Shown: positions 11,506-22,115, numbered from the stretch's first letter. The stretch is 64,000 nucleotides of DNA from Brachypterus glaber (GCA_958510825.1 OY294051.1:5612353-5676352), one strand, 5' to 3'. A program made the numbers and translations. Notes: generated by a model from the letters alone, not told the origin.

Positions 11506-13680
11506 ATGCCGTATCCTGTGTGGAAACTTTGTGATCATGAAAAAAACAGGAACAAGCTTTGTGGTCCATGCGGGAGAAAAATTAATTTCCGTGGTCAGAA
11601 GATAGAACAATTTCGTATTACAGAAAAATATGAAAAACTTATACAGAAGTTTATCAATCCAAATTTCTTGACTTCCGACAGTAAATATCCCCTTGGTATT
11701 TGCGCCAATTGTCGCAAGATGCTCGCAGATCACGATCAAGGTAATTTTCACAGATCTTTAAAGACAATGCCAGATTATGAGGAAATTGTTTTACCGAGAA
11801 AAACCAGATCAACTGATGATAACGCTATTTGCCAGTGCTATATCTGCTTGACTGGGAGACACAAAGGATCAATTGAATATAAAAAAAAATTGAAAATAGG
11901 TGAAAGCTTGCATCTATCCCCGAAAATATCGCGTAAAAAAATTGAAAATGAAAAATCAGGTCAACTGCAAAGTACATTTTCGGGCGAATCAAAGCAGAAA
12001 ATCACCTTGTGTCCGCTTTGCTTCCAAAAAACTGGCAGGGGTATACCTCATACATGTGTCCCTCGCACTCGGTCACAAATCAGAAAAGCAGATAATATTT
12101 TGCAGTTAACTAATAATCTTGCTCAGCAGCAGAAAGAGCAAGTGTGTAGTGCTCTCATATCTGAAAAACAACAGGCCGAGTCGTTATCGATAGGCCATCA
12201 GATTGAAAATTTGACATTGAGTACAAAAGGGCGTAAGAGACAGATATATTTGAAAAAACCATCCGATCCAATAAAATTTTCTTTCGAAGATTTAGATACG
12301 TACCAGGTTCATTCGGGTGCTTCCGGCCAGCAAATGAAAACATTGAGCTCTTTTATTCGAGCTCATGCTGGTAGAAAATCAATACCCGCCTCTTATTCTA
12401 CGCACATTGCAGAAAGGGCTAGAATTCTTGAGGATCTTTACCAACATGATGAATTTGATTTTGAAATTGAAAAAAGTGCAGTTCATCAAAGAAGACCTGT
12501 TGTGTGGTGCAATGCGGAAGAAATATTAGAGGAGGTCATCCAGAGACGAACGTTAATCGGTAACTACGTCATCAAAGTAATGGCAGATGGTGGGCAGGGA
12601 TTTTTTAAAGTTTGTATGAGTATACTGCCAGAAAATTATCTTGAGAATCCAGAGAGAGATTTAGACCTTCCGCTAATAAAAAAACCAAAAACTGATAAAT
12701 TTACTAGTGTACATAAATTAATAATGTTGTGTATTGTGCCTCAAATTAAAGAAACCTATGACAACGTCAAGACACTGTTTGACTTGATCAAAATTAATGA
12801 TATCCCGTTCAAGTTCGTTGCAGATTTTAAATTGCTGCTGATAATTAATGGTCAGCAAACCGCCACTGCTACTTTTCCGTGTCCGTATTGCCTTGTCAGC
12901 CTACAAACATTGAAAACCAGATGTGAACTGGAAAATGACCAGCAAGCAGTTGACTTGAAAACGTACGGTGATTTGCGAAAGGACCATCAAGAATTTCTAT
13001 CTCTTGGCAGCAATAAAAAATCTGCAAAATTAACGCATAGCACAGTAAACGCGCCGTTATTTGTTGAATCAGATAAGATGACTGTAATTGAAAAATGCGT
13101 CATCCCGGAATTGCACATAATTCTCGGTATAGTTAATCATATTTTTTGGGACAGTTTAGTGCCTATCTTGGGAAGAGAAAATGCCTTGAAATGGCCACAG
13201 GCGTTGAAATTGGTGTCAAAGAACTATCACGGCAATTCTTTTGAAGGGAATGCCTGCCGGAAGATGTTAAAAGAACCGGACATATTGCTAAACTCAGATA
13301 TTTGTGGCAACATAGGTATAACTCTCCTGCCATATGTGTCAGCTTTTAAGGCACTTGATAAAATAGTGCATGATTGTTTCGCCAATAGGAGACTTGGCGG
13401 AAACTTACAAACTTATATAAAGGAGTTTAAAAAATCTCTTGAAGCCACTGATGTCACAGAAACATTGAAAGTCCATGTCTGTATAAGTCACATTGAGCAA
13501 TGTCTGGAATTTCTGGAAGAAGAGGAAGGTTTTGGCATCTGGTCTGAACAGGCTGGAGAAGCAATCCACCGGGAATTTTTAAAATTCTGGGCTCGAAGGA
13601 AATTGAATAATCTCATGGATCCCAATTACGCTGTGAAATTGAAAGAAGCAGTTGTGGATTTTTCCTCCAAACACATTTGA
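11506..13680 (+). CDS. Transposase (probable DDE type) of the nested DNA transposon
   Basis: Open frame of 724 residues from ATG 11506 to TGA 13678-13680. In-frame sequence extends upstream to 11410 without an ATG, so 11506 is the best start. The N-terminal third is rich in Cys/His pairs that look like zinc-binding: C9, C19, C22; CANC near 68; CQCYIC; CPLC...H..C. The rest has candidate DDE positions: D361 in VMADGGQGFFK, D440 in VADFKLLLIINGQQ, and E681 in EQAGEAIHREF. A CPYC pair (C459, C462) and PELHIILG lie between the second D and the E, resembling the inserted C-C/H-H motif of several DDE superfamilies. No frameshift or stop is seen. Similar long proteins are annotated in cnidarians and insects as uncharacterised. 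I could not assign the family. Confidence 0.72.
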   Translation: MPYPVWKLCDHEKNRNKLCGPCGRKINFRGQKIEQFRITEKYEKLIQKFINPNFLTSDSKYPLGICANCRKMLADHDQGNFHRSLKTMPDYEEIVLPRKTRSTDDNAICQCYICLTGRHKGSIEYKKKLKIGESLHLSPKISRKKIENEKSGQLQSTFSGESKQKITLCPLCFQKTGRGIPHTCVPRTRSQIRKADNILQLTNNLAQQQKEQVCSALISEKQQAESLSIGHQIENLTLSTKGRKRQIYLKKPSDPIKFSFEDLDTYQVHSGASGQQMKTLSSFIRAHAGRKSIPASYSTHIAERARILEDLYQHDEFDFEIEKSAVHQRRPVVWCNAEEILEEVIQRRTLIGNYVIKVMADGGQGFFKVCMSILPENYLENPERDLDLPLIKKPKTDKFTSVHKLIMLCIVPQIKETYDNVKTLFDLIKINDIPFKFVADFKLLLIINGQQTATATFPCPYCLVSLQTLKTRCELENDQQAVDLKTYGDLRKDHQEFLSLGSNKKSAKLTHSTVNAPLFVESDKMTVIEKCVIPELHIILGIVNHIFWDSLVPILGRENALKWPQALKLVSKNYHGNSFEGNACRKMLKEPDILLNSDICGNIGITLLPYVSAFKALDKIVHDCFANRRLGGNLQTYIKEFKKSLEATDVTETLKVHVCISHIEQCLEFLEEEEGFGIWSEQAGEAIHREFLKFWARRKLNNLMDPNYAVKLKEAVVDFSSKHI

Positions 13681-14169
13681 GAAAGAGTTTGAGGTGATTT
13701 CGTTAATAAATAATCTTTATCTTTTTTCCTCAATATTATAATTACTGATATTGTTATATTTTTATGTTTTTGAATTATGATTTTGATTATTAAGATTCTG
13801 ATAATTATGACTATTATTGTGATTTTGATCATTCTTATAGAATATTATGGTTTTGATTTTAAATATTAAGATTTGAAAATGAATCACATCCTTCACCCTG
13901 GAATTCAATAACCCTGAACAAAGAACTTGTGATATGTTGGAATTAAAATTGTTTGTAATTTTAATGTTTTCTGTAAATCATTGAGTATTGATTAGTTCAT
14001 AGATATATTTCATACAGTTTGAGTGTACGCGCCATAGTAGTGCCATCTACTTTTGTAACTTCCCAACGTTGCTTTTGACTATGTATTTTTTCCTCACTCT
14101 TGGACTTGCTTGCATCACTCTGCTTGTATCATCCTCCTTCGCTAAATAAATTCAATTGTTCATTAAACA

Positions 14170-14435
14170 ATCGTTGTTTATTTACCCATAATAACAACAT
14201 GGTACGCATGCATGTAGATAAAATAACACCCATGTGATGCCTTTATAACCATATTTTTGAGCTCAGAACAAAAAAAATCGGTCAAATCCAGAAAAAACGC
14301 GTTTTTTTGGAAAGCGGAACAGCTATGATTTCAGGGATGAGTTTTTCCGTTTCTAGGGCAGGCTAACTACTGGGGGACACCGGAAATTTTGTTTGGCATC
14401 GTGGGCAAACTTTTTTTTCCTTCCAGCCACCTGTG
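14170..14435. repeat. Right terminal inverted repeat of the nested transposon
   Basis: Complement of 10841-11105, ending GCCACCTGTG at 14435 next to the target repeat CATA. Between the transposase stop and this TIR, 13681-14169 is AT-rich with AATAAA-like sites (13707, 14145). Confidence 0.8.
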
Positions 14436-14439
14436 CATA

Positions 14440-14727
14440 GGTGAAACTAAGAGAAAAATTTCTACAAGACTTCAAGAGCATGAGCGCAATATAAGAAAGA
14501 AACAAATTTCCTTATCGGCAGTAGCCGAACATGTACATGAAACAGGTCATAAAATCAATTTGTCTGAAACAAAACAAATATTAACAGAAAACAGAAAAAT
14601 GCCAAGGAAGATACGGGAATCGATAGAAATCATCAAGCATCCTAACAATATCAATCGGGACACTGGTTACCACTTACCTGCAATATGGAAGTCTTTGATA
14701 GGAAAAAAGGTCGTCACGGGTGAATAA
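14440..14727 (+). pseudogene. PLE GIY-YIG endonuclease domain, 3' half
   Basis: Continues the PLE frame after the nested transposon: GETKRKISTRLQEHERNI, then SAVAEHVHETGHKIN, TKQILTEN, RESIEIIKHPNNINRDTGY and a stop at 14725-14727. These are the R, E-H and N-containing blocks of the GIY-YIG nuclease that PLEs carry after the reverse transcriptase. This half is open, so damage to the domain is mainly the transposon insertion plus the upstream frameshift and missing RT core. Confidence 0.78.
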
Positions 14728-14783
14728 CCACAACTCGTCATAAATAGTGACACAAGTTGATTCGAAACTTAGTTTCAGATTAA

Positions 14784-14824
14784 TCCCTGAAGATGTCTCT
14801 AGTAGTAAGAGACGAAACGTCGGA
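14784..14824 (+). ncRNA. Hammerhead-ribozyme-like motif in right PLE terminal repeat
   Basis: Reads TCC, then the conserved CUGANGA core as CTGAAGA, a stem II of GTCTC/GAGAC around a 9-nt loop, GAAA, and CGTC followed by GGA. TCC and GGA can pair as a short stem I, and ACGT could form the very short palindromic stem III typical of PLE hammerheads, which act as dimers. One extra T sits between the CTGAAGA core and stem II, which departs from the classic consensus. Prediction by eye only. Confidence 0.45.
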
Positions 14825-14886
14825 AAGTGAAAATCCATTAACACGGTCTAAACCCGAAAGTGAAAGTTCTTTATAAAATTATGTCT

Positions 14887-17518
14887 ATTTAGACAGTATA
14901 CAATTTATACAGATTAAATTATATCTAAGCGCACAACGGGTTTTACGACTAGTAATATTATTAAAATGTTTAATTATTTATATTTATATGCATGTAACAT
15001 GCACATTAAAATCGTATAACAATAATTATTTCTTTTTCAAAAACATGGCATTATTCCTAAAAATACCAGTCTTTCAGATTGGCATATTTTAAAACTTAAT
15101 ATCTAAAATTAAAATTATAAACTATTGCTGCTTTATTATTTATGTCTGTTTAATAAATGCTTAGTCTTATACCAAGAAAAAATTCTTGGTCTTATACCAA
15201 GAAAAAATTCTTGTGCTATTTTAATGAATAAATATATAACCTATAAACTTAAATAATAAATAAATAAATAACTTATTTACATGACACGGTACTTGCGCAT
15301 GCTCCTGATTTTGTATCAAGCGAATGACTATATAATTGATATTCCATAGGGAGATATATAGGGAGATACCCATGAATGGGACACTTTTTTTTATATGGCT
15401 GACAAAATTTTATTTTTAATCTTTTATACGTATTTTTTTTAGTTATCTTATTTGGAACTAAAAGAACACAGTCCAATTATTAAACCTCAATAATATTTAT
15501 TTTTACCAAAACTACAAGCATTTTAAGGAAAAACGTAACTTGTCTCATTTAAAAATACGTTATTATTGAATGAGACAAAAATATAAAATTGCTATTAAAG
15601 ATAAAAAAATTATTAAAAAAGCTGTTATTATTACTATTACTAATAACAATAAACCTATAATGCCATTTCATAACAAAAAAAAATAGCTGTTAGTGTTAAA
15701 TTATTTTAAAATTTAATTCTTTATTTAACTAAAAAATATATAAATCATTTAAAAAAAATGAGTTATAGCTATTTTATATTTGTTAGATTCGACCTGCTTT
15801 CTGAGACATCCTGTATAAATTTTGGGTTCTTTTTCGGCTTAGGATAATTCGTTTAAGTGTTACTGAGTAAACCACAAAACAACTTTTTTCCAATTTAAAA
15901 ACTCAAGGAGAAAATAATTTTTTTAAGGGGTGCTTGAATTTGCTAATTTTTCGCTAAAAACTTGAATATTTCAAAAACTAACGGAGATAGACAAAGTATT
16001 ATATGTCAAAAGCAAATTTAATGCAGATTTTAAAAATTAAAAAATATATGAGGTATTCTATTTAAAAAATCAAAGTTGACCATGAAAATATTTTTAAACG
16101 ATTGGCCTTCAAAAACCCCAAAGTTCAAAATATCAGATTTTTAAAATTATTGGTTCTCCATAAACTTTTTCACTTCCGTGAATAACCCTGTATAACTAAA
16201 TATTTGTAAATAGAATTAATTTAAATAATATGGTTTTCCTTTATATTGTATTTTTACCATTGTCTGTTGACATTTTGTTATTAAAAAGTTTTTAAAGAAA
16301 TTATTTTAACCTAACGGCTTTGTTTAGATAATATAAACAGAGAAAAGAAAATTTTAAAATCAAGAAAAATATTATATATCTTTACTTTTTCAGTGGGATT
16401 CATATGATTTTTTGATTATATTCGGCAAAAAAAAAAAGATTCCAATATACTAGCAATAAAAAAGTATGTAGACGTTTTCTGTTAAGCAACGTCACATTAA
16501 ATATACTACCTATAGATAAGCTAACCTCTTTTGTTCCAACTATATAAAAAAAATAAAATATATAGCCTGTTCCAGAACTCGCGTACAGAAAAAAAAACAT
16601 CTTCGTTCCCTATAAAAATAGAATATCGTCTTGTAAATTTCAGGACGTCTTATCTCAATTTTTTTCGATTTTGAGATTTTGGACTTAAACGCTTTATATT
16701 ATCAATTTACATCTAAAAAATAATTTTCACCCGCTATTTTTTTAAAATAACAAAAATATAAGCAAAATAGTAACGTATCTTAGATGATTACAAATTAATA
16801 AATTTTTAAACCTCGTATCTCTTAATTCTAGTTAACTGACTATTTTGGAACGCACTTTTTGCATTTGGCGACGCTTTTTTGACATCTTATGCGCATGTTA
16901 TAAAACTTTTTGAAGTTTAAATGTTTCAATAATTAATAATATTATTATAATAGTTAATTATATTTTGTTAAAATATTAATATAATAAAGTACAATATAAT
17001 AAAGTTTCAAAGCTCGTATCTTAAAAAAATTTATTAATTTTGAGCATCAAAATGTCGTATCTATAAACATTAGGTTTTTATTTGTATTTATTTATTTTAT
17101 ACACAATAAAATGATTTAAGGTAAGTCAATCATTAAAAATGTATTGAGTTTATATTAAAAAAGTACATTTTACGGTTTTGTCAAAATATAATAACCTAAA
17201 AAGATTCTAAAGTTGAAAGTCTCAAACAATGCACGCGTTAACAATTCAAATACAACCATAGTTACTAATAAGTAGGGAAAAACAACTTATTTGTAGGTAA
17301 TTTAACATCAGCAACAGGATTGGTCAGATTAAATAGCTTCCTTTTTAATATTTAATATTTGGGTATAAAAGAAGTTAAGTAATTATTTCTCTGTGTGTAG
17401 ACAACGTCTGTCTGACATAAATAAAAACATTTTATTTCAATTTTATTTAGGTAAATATGTAAAATCAAATTAATTTATATAAGTGATTTTTCTTGAAATA
17501 TTTACAGTTACTGTGAAT
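14887..17518. other. Long spacer upstream of GR exon 8
   Basis: No gene found. 14887-14965 continues the sequence normally found after exon 6. A 24-bp direct repeat of CTTATACCAAGAAAAAATTC lies at about 15164-15215. At 16564 there is an ACAGCCTGTTCCAGAACTCG-type end (AGCCTGTTCCAGAACTCGCG) that recurs at about 19342, 20967 and, inverted, 49696. The rest is AT-rich. Confidence 0.5.
17172..17347. repeat. Inverted segment A, upstream of GR exon 8
   Basis: This ~175-bp segment (from ACGGTTTTGTCAAAATATAA to TTTAATCTGACC read on the other strand) occurs again in reverse orientation at about 19433-19608 and 21055-21230. The three copies create large inverted repeats around the decayed exon pieces. 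Confidence 0.7.
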
Positions 17519-18340
17519 ATGTCAAAAGTACCAGAAGAACGACCAGACTACAAATATATTAAAAAATTATCAAAATTTACTGTATTATTGGGAATAACAC
17601 CATATAATTTAATGAAATCCAAAAATGTTCTATACCATCAAATTCTTATATTGCTAATTGTTTTATTAACAATTTTTACTTTTTATTGGAAACGTTATAT
17701 ATATTTAGAGTTCGCCATAAAAACGTCAGCATTTGTAAATGGTGTAGAGAATATATCTGAAACAAGTTTTATTGTATCTGTATTGGGATCTAGCATTTTT
17801 TTTAGAAAGTATTGGAAATCGTTTTACAAAAACGTGAAATATCTTGAAAACAATATGACTAGTTATGATTTTAAAATCAACTACAATCGTTCTCATTTTA
17901 TATTCCAGATTTGCTTAGTACACCTGCAATACTTAGCATTTCATATTACTGATATATATTATTTTATAGGCATTATACCAGTATACTGTTTAATATCATA
18001 TAGAATTATTAATTATTACCAATATATAACAATTTTTACTTTATATTTACATTTATTCGCAGTGAAAAGAACTTATACACAACTTAATAACGAAGTATCC
18101 ATATTGTTTAAAAATCAATACAAGTTTACATCATGTGAAATAATAAAGGAATTAAGATTTTTGAGTAAACTATATAGGGTTAATGGATTTGCCGTAAGGG
18201 ATCTCAATAAAATTTTTGGTTATCCTATTCTATTTCATATACAATCTACTGTTGCAGTTTTTCTAAATTGTGTGAGTTTTTGTATACTCAGTAAGAAGTA
18301 TAGTTCTATTATCGGTTTAGATCTTGCAGTGCTAGCTTTG
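17519..18340 (+). CDS. Gustatory receptor alternative 5' exon 8 (intact)
   Basis: 274 residues from ATG 17519 (MSKVPEERPDYKYIKKLSKF) to TTG 18338-18340, then GTAAGT in phase 0. An upstream in-frame GTG at 17483 is not needed. The usual blocks are present: VLLGITPYNL, LFAVKRTYTQLN, ELRFLSKLYRVNGF and IFGYPILFHIQ, ending in the TM6 stretch DLAVLAL. It is the only intact copy of its subgroup. Its 3' end has been copied at least three more times downstream (19952, 21577, 22116), always with the donor. It should join the exon at 30006 across about 11.7 kb. Confidence 0.87.
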
Positions 18341-19079
18341 GTAAGTTATTATCCGCTTAATGTGAGTTTTTAGATCTAATATTAGCCGTTTGGCATTTGA
18401 AAACTAATTAATTAGTTCAAGTTATTTCTTGAAGCACCGTTAAAAAACAAGTTAAAGACTTAAATTGAGATAGACGAATTTATTCTATTCATGACTTACC
18501 AACATCTAAATTCTAAATATATCACTTTTATCCAATACATACAGATAATAAGACAATTACCAGCTTTATTTTAAATAGATAAACTCAATAATAACCCCCG
18601 CGTGGCTTTTACTTTATTGAGTAGATAATTATTTATTTTACCCACTCAACTGTCACTTGTCAAATTATTTTCTTGTAAATGTCATTAAAATTTTTAATAA
18701 AAATATGAATTCCTAAGCTATTTATTGGATAAAACCTTATATGGCACTCATGGGTAAACCGATATTGCCCTCTCGAAAATTAACCTGCTTGGATGACGCC
18801 TCGCAGGTTAATTTTCTCATATCTTACTTTACCCACTAGTATCATAAATAACTATTATTAAAGTTTAAATCAAATAGAATCCCTATTACTAACATGTTAT
18901 TAATAGGGATTCTATATGCATATGTTAAAAAGTAATTTCTTGAGGCACTGTTAAAAAACAAATTAAAGGTTTTAATTGGGATAACGAATTTATTCTACTG
19001 CTGACTTACCAAACTTTAAATTCTAAATAAATGACTTTCATTTAACTTTAAATCATATAGAACCAACACTACTAACATA

Positions 19080-19340
19080 CAACAATTTAAACTTTTTACA
19101 CTTGTTTGCAATCAAAAGAACTTATAAACAAACCAATAACAAAGTATCCAAATTGTTTAAAAATCAATACAAGTTAACGTCGTATGATATAATAAAGGAA
19201 ATAAGAATTAAATCATATATGGTTAATGTAACAGCCCTAAGGTATCTCAATATATGTTTTGTTTATCCTGTTTATATACAATATGCTGTTGTAATGTTTC
19301 TAAATTCTGCAAGTTTTTGTACACTCAGTAAGAAGTATAC
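19080..19340 (+). pseudogene. Degenerate GR exon fragment (copy in unit A)
   Basis: Covers only TM4-end to TM6 of a GR long exon: LHLFAIKRTYKQTNNKVSKL, then YDIIKEIR (in place of xELRFLSKLYR), VYIQYAVVMFLNSASF and KKYTA. The core motif is degraded (IKEIRIKSYMVNVTALRYL, FVYPVYIQY instead of IFGYxILFY). It ends at an unrelated repeat end (ACAGCCTGTTCCAGAACTCG). There is no start and no donor. Confidence 0.8.
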
Positions 19341-19636
19341 AGCCTGTTCCAGAACTCGCGTACCGAAATTTGAGGGTATATTAAAAAGTCCAAACGAAAA
19401 TATGAAAAAAACTTTTCAACTTCTTCAATACTAATTAAAAAGGAAGCTATTTAATCTGACCAATCCTGTTGCTGATGTTAAATTACCTAAAAATTAGTTT
19501 TTCCCTACTTATTAGTAACTATGGTTGCATTTTAATGGTTGACTCGTGCATTGTTTAAGACTTTCAACTTTAGAATCTTTTTAGGTTATTATATTTTGAC
19601 AAAACCGACAGAGGCTATTAAATATTCTATTTTTAT

Positions 19637-19735
19637 AGGGTCACTCCATCCGGCGGTGGTTTTATGATACCCGTCTTAGACAGCAGCAACAAACTGCCGC
19701 TGCAACTCCATTCAGCGCGCTGAATGTAGTGTTTT
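19637..19735. other. GC-richer patch in unit A with 16-bp palindrome
   Basis: A locally GC-rich stretch (CTCCATCCGGCGGTGG ... CTGCCGCTGCAACTCC) ends in the perfect palindrome ATTCAGCGCGCTGAAT. It is repeated at about 21258-21356 in unit B. Composition is unlike the AT-rich surroundings. No RNA or protein recognised. Confidence 0.4.
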
Positions 19736-19951
19736 TTTTATTAGAAACTCAGATCTTTTAATTGATTTACTGGCTATAAACTCTTAATACAAATTAATAA
19801 AATAAAAATACAATAACTGAATTTTATTTATTTATTTCAAAGTAATGAACATAGGAAAAATTTTTATCGGTGTTCCGAAAAGAGAACATTCTAGCTAGAA
19901 TGTAATTTTAAGATTGGTGCACAGGGCAAGGAATTTTGGAAGTTTAAACGC

Positions 19952-20082
19952 AAATTTTTGGTTACCCTATTCCATTTCATATACAATCTACTGTTGCAGT
20001 TTTTCTAAATTGTGTGAGTTTTTGTATACTCAGTAAGAAGTATAGTTCTATTATCGGTTTAGATCTTGCAGTGCTAGCTTTG
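19952..20082 (+). pseudogene. GR exon 3'-end fragment with intact donor (unit B)
   Basis: About 130 bp equal to the last part of exon 8 (FGYPIPFHIQSTVAVFLNCVSFCILSKKY...DLAVLAL in frame), ending TTG then GTAAGT. Upstream coding sequence is replaced by unrelated DNA, so it is a remnant. Confidence 0.78.
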
Positions 20083-20705
20083 GTAAGTTATTATCCGCTT
20101 AATGTGAGTTTTTAGATCTAATATTAGCCGTTTGGCATTTGAAAACTAATTAATTAGTTCAAGTTATTTCTTGAAGCACCGTTAAAAAACAAGTTAAAGA
20201 CTTAAATTGAGATAGACGAATTTATTCTATTCATGACTTACCAACATCTAAATTCTAAATATATCACTTTTATCCAATACATACAGATAATAAGACAATT
20301 ACCAGCTTTAGTTTAAATAGATAAACTCAATAATAACCCCCGCGTGGCTTTTACTTTATTGAGTAGATAATTATTTATTTTACCCACTCAACTGTCACTT
20401 GTCAAATTATTTTCTTGTATGACGCCTCGCAGGTTAATTTTCTCATATCTTACTTTACCCACTAGTATCATAAATAACTATTATTAAAGTTTAAATCAAA
20501 TAGAATCCCTATTACTAACATGTTATTAATAGGGATTCTATATGCATATGTTAAAAAGTAATTTCTTGAGGCACTGTTAAAAAACAAATTAAAGGTTTTA
20601 ATTGGGATAACGAATTTATTCTACTGCTGACTTACCAAACTTTAAATTCTAAATAAATGACTTTCATTTAACTTTAAATCATATAGAACCAACACTACTA
20701 ACATA

Positions 20706-20966
20706 CAACAATTTAAACTTTTTACACTTGTTTGCAATCAAAAGAACTTATAAACAAACCAATAACAAAGTATCCAAATTGTTTAAAAATCAATACAAGT
20801 TAACGTCGTATGATATAATAAAGGAAATAAGAATTAAATCATATATGGTTAATGTAACAGCCCTAAGGTATCTCAATATATGTTTTGTTTATCCTGTTTA
20901 TATACAATATGCTGTTGTAATGTTTCTAAATTCTGCAAGTTTTTGTACACTCAGTAAGAAGTATAC
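20706..20966 (+). pseudogene. Degenerate GR exon fragment (copy in unit B)
   Basis: Same fragment as 19080-19340, with identical peptide LHLFAIKRTYKQTNNKVSKL. Duplicated after decay, as both copies share the same degenerate residues. Confidence 0.8.
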
Positions 20967-21576
20967 AGCCTGTTCCAGAACTCGCGTACCGAAATTTGAG
21001 GGTATATTAAAAACCCTCTGGAAAATATGAAAAAAACTTTTCAACTTCTTCAATACTAATTAAAAAGGAAGCTATTTAATCTGACCAATCCTGTTGCTGA
21101 TGTTAAATTACCTAAAAATTAGTTTTTCCCTACTTATTAGTAACTATGGTTGCATTTTAATGGTTGACTCGTGCATTGTTTAAGACTTTCAACTTTAGAA
21201 TCTTTTTAGGTTATTATATTTTGACAAAACCGACAGAGGCTATTAAATATTCTATTTTTATAGGGTCACTCCATCCGGCGGTGGTTTTATGATACCCGTC
21301 TTAGACAGCAGCAACAAACTGCCGCTGCAACTCCATTCAGCGCGCTGAATGTAGTGTTTTTTTTATTAGAAACTCAGATCTTTTAATTGATTTACTGGCT
21401 ATAAACTCTTAATACAAATTAATAAAATAAAAATACAATAACTGAATTTTATTTATTTATTTCAAAGTAATGAACATAGGAAAAATTTTTATCGGTGTTC
21501 CGAAAAGAGAACATTCTAGCTAGAATGTAATTTTAAGATTGGTGCACAGGGCAAGGAATTTTGGAAGTTTAAACGC

Positions 21577-21707
21577 AAATTTTTGGTTACCCTATTCCAT
21601 TTCATATACAATCTACTGTTGCAGTTTTTCTAAATTGTGTGAGTTTTTGAATACTCAGTAAGAAGTATAGTTCTATCATCGGTTTAGATCTTGCAGTGCT
21701 AGCTTTG
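21577..21707 (+). pseudogene. GR exon 3'-end fragment with intact donor (third copy)
   Basis: Third copy of the exon-8 3' end, TTG at 21705-21707 and GTAAGT after it. One change turns a Cys codon (TGT) into a stop (TGA) near 21648. The repeat unit is truncated shortly after about 21920. Confidence 0.76.
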
Positions 21708-22115
21708 GTAAGTTATTATCCGCTTAATGTGAGTTTTTAGATCTAATATTAGCCGTTTGGCATTTGAAAACTAATTAATTAGTTCAAGTTATTTCTTGAA
21801 GCACCGTTAAAAAACAAGTTAAAGACTTAAACTGGGATAGACGAATTTATTCTAAAATCTAAATTCTAAATATATCACTTTTATTAAACTTTAAATCATA
21901 TAGAATCCCTATTACTAGGATAATTTAAGTGATAATAAAATTTTACAATTAATTTTTTATCCCCCTCGTCGCTCCATCACCCCCCATACGCGTATAAGGC
22001 TCTTAGCCCCCTCTCTGTTTCCCACACTTAAAATAAACTAAGAAAGCTAAAATTTGGTACACATGTTTATCTCCGGTGACAGTACAATTTTATACAAAAT
22101 TTACGCCCCCCTGTG

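Larger units (their letters stand above)
10841..14435 (+). mobile_element. DNA transposon, 3.6 kb, long TIRs, nested in the PLE
   Basis: Inverted termini start CACAGGTGGCTGGAAGGAAA on the left and end with the complement at 14435. Similarity runs for about 265 bp (10841-11105 against 14170-14435). It resumes around ATGGCGCGTACACT (about 11120) and its complement (about 14025). The 4-bp sequence CATA flanks both ends (10837-10840, 14436-14439), and removing the element restores the PLE codons V-Y-I-G-E-T. One transposase gene lies inside. The near-identical TIRs and single open frame indicate recent insertion. The superfamily was not identified. Confidence 0.83.
10204..14872 (+). mobile_element. 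Penelope-like retroelement (PLE), 5'-truncated, with nested DNA transposon
   Basis: Two terminal copies of about 140-170 bp face each other (left about 10225-10375, right about 14735-14872; TTTCACTTTCGGGTTTAGAC on the left, its complement on the right), as in Penelope pLTRs. The target repeat AAAATTATGTCT is at 10192-10203 and 14875-14886. The flanks together rebuild the sequence found after exon 6 (8810-8900), so insertion followed the exon 6/7 duplication. The interior codes for the end of a PLE reverse transcriptase and a GIY-YIG endonuclease. The RT core is missing. The GIY-YIG region is interrupted by the transposon at 10841-14435. Without that insert the element is about 1.07 kb. Confidence 0.82.
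18215..19950. repeat. Tandem repeat unit A containing GR exon ends
   Basis: Begins inside exon 8 at TTTTTGGTTATCC and runs to about 19950, where the same series restarts as unit B. It carries the exon-8 3' end plus donor, a perfect hairpin around CATG at about 18873-18917 (AGAATCCCTATTA and complement), the degenerate exon fragment at 19080-19340, an inverted segment and a GC-rich patch. Unit A has an extra ~115 bp (about 18676-18790) not in unit B, with a GCAGGTTAATTTTC inverted pair. Confidence 0.75.
19952..21576. repeat. Tandem repeat unit B containing GR exon ends
   Basis: Near-identical copy of unit A minus its ~115-bp segment. It starts with the GR exon 3' end (19952-20082, splice donor GTAAGT at 20083) and contains the degenerate fragment at 20706-20966. 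Confidence 0.75.

Noticed and set aside
11431..11751. 106-codon frame on the minus strand
   Set aside because: Lies wholly opposite the transposase gene; no family features.
15273..15476. 67-codon minus-strand frame
   Set aside because: Low-complexity, no start context or homologous motif; chance frame in AT-rich DNA.
16400..16600. 66-codon minus-strand hydrophobic frame
   Set aside because: Poly-Phe/Tyr content reflects T/A runs; no GR motif.
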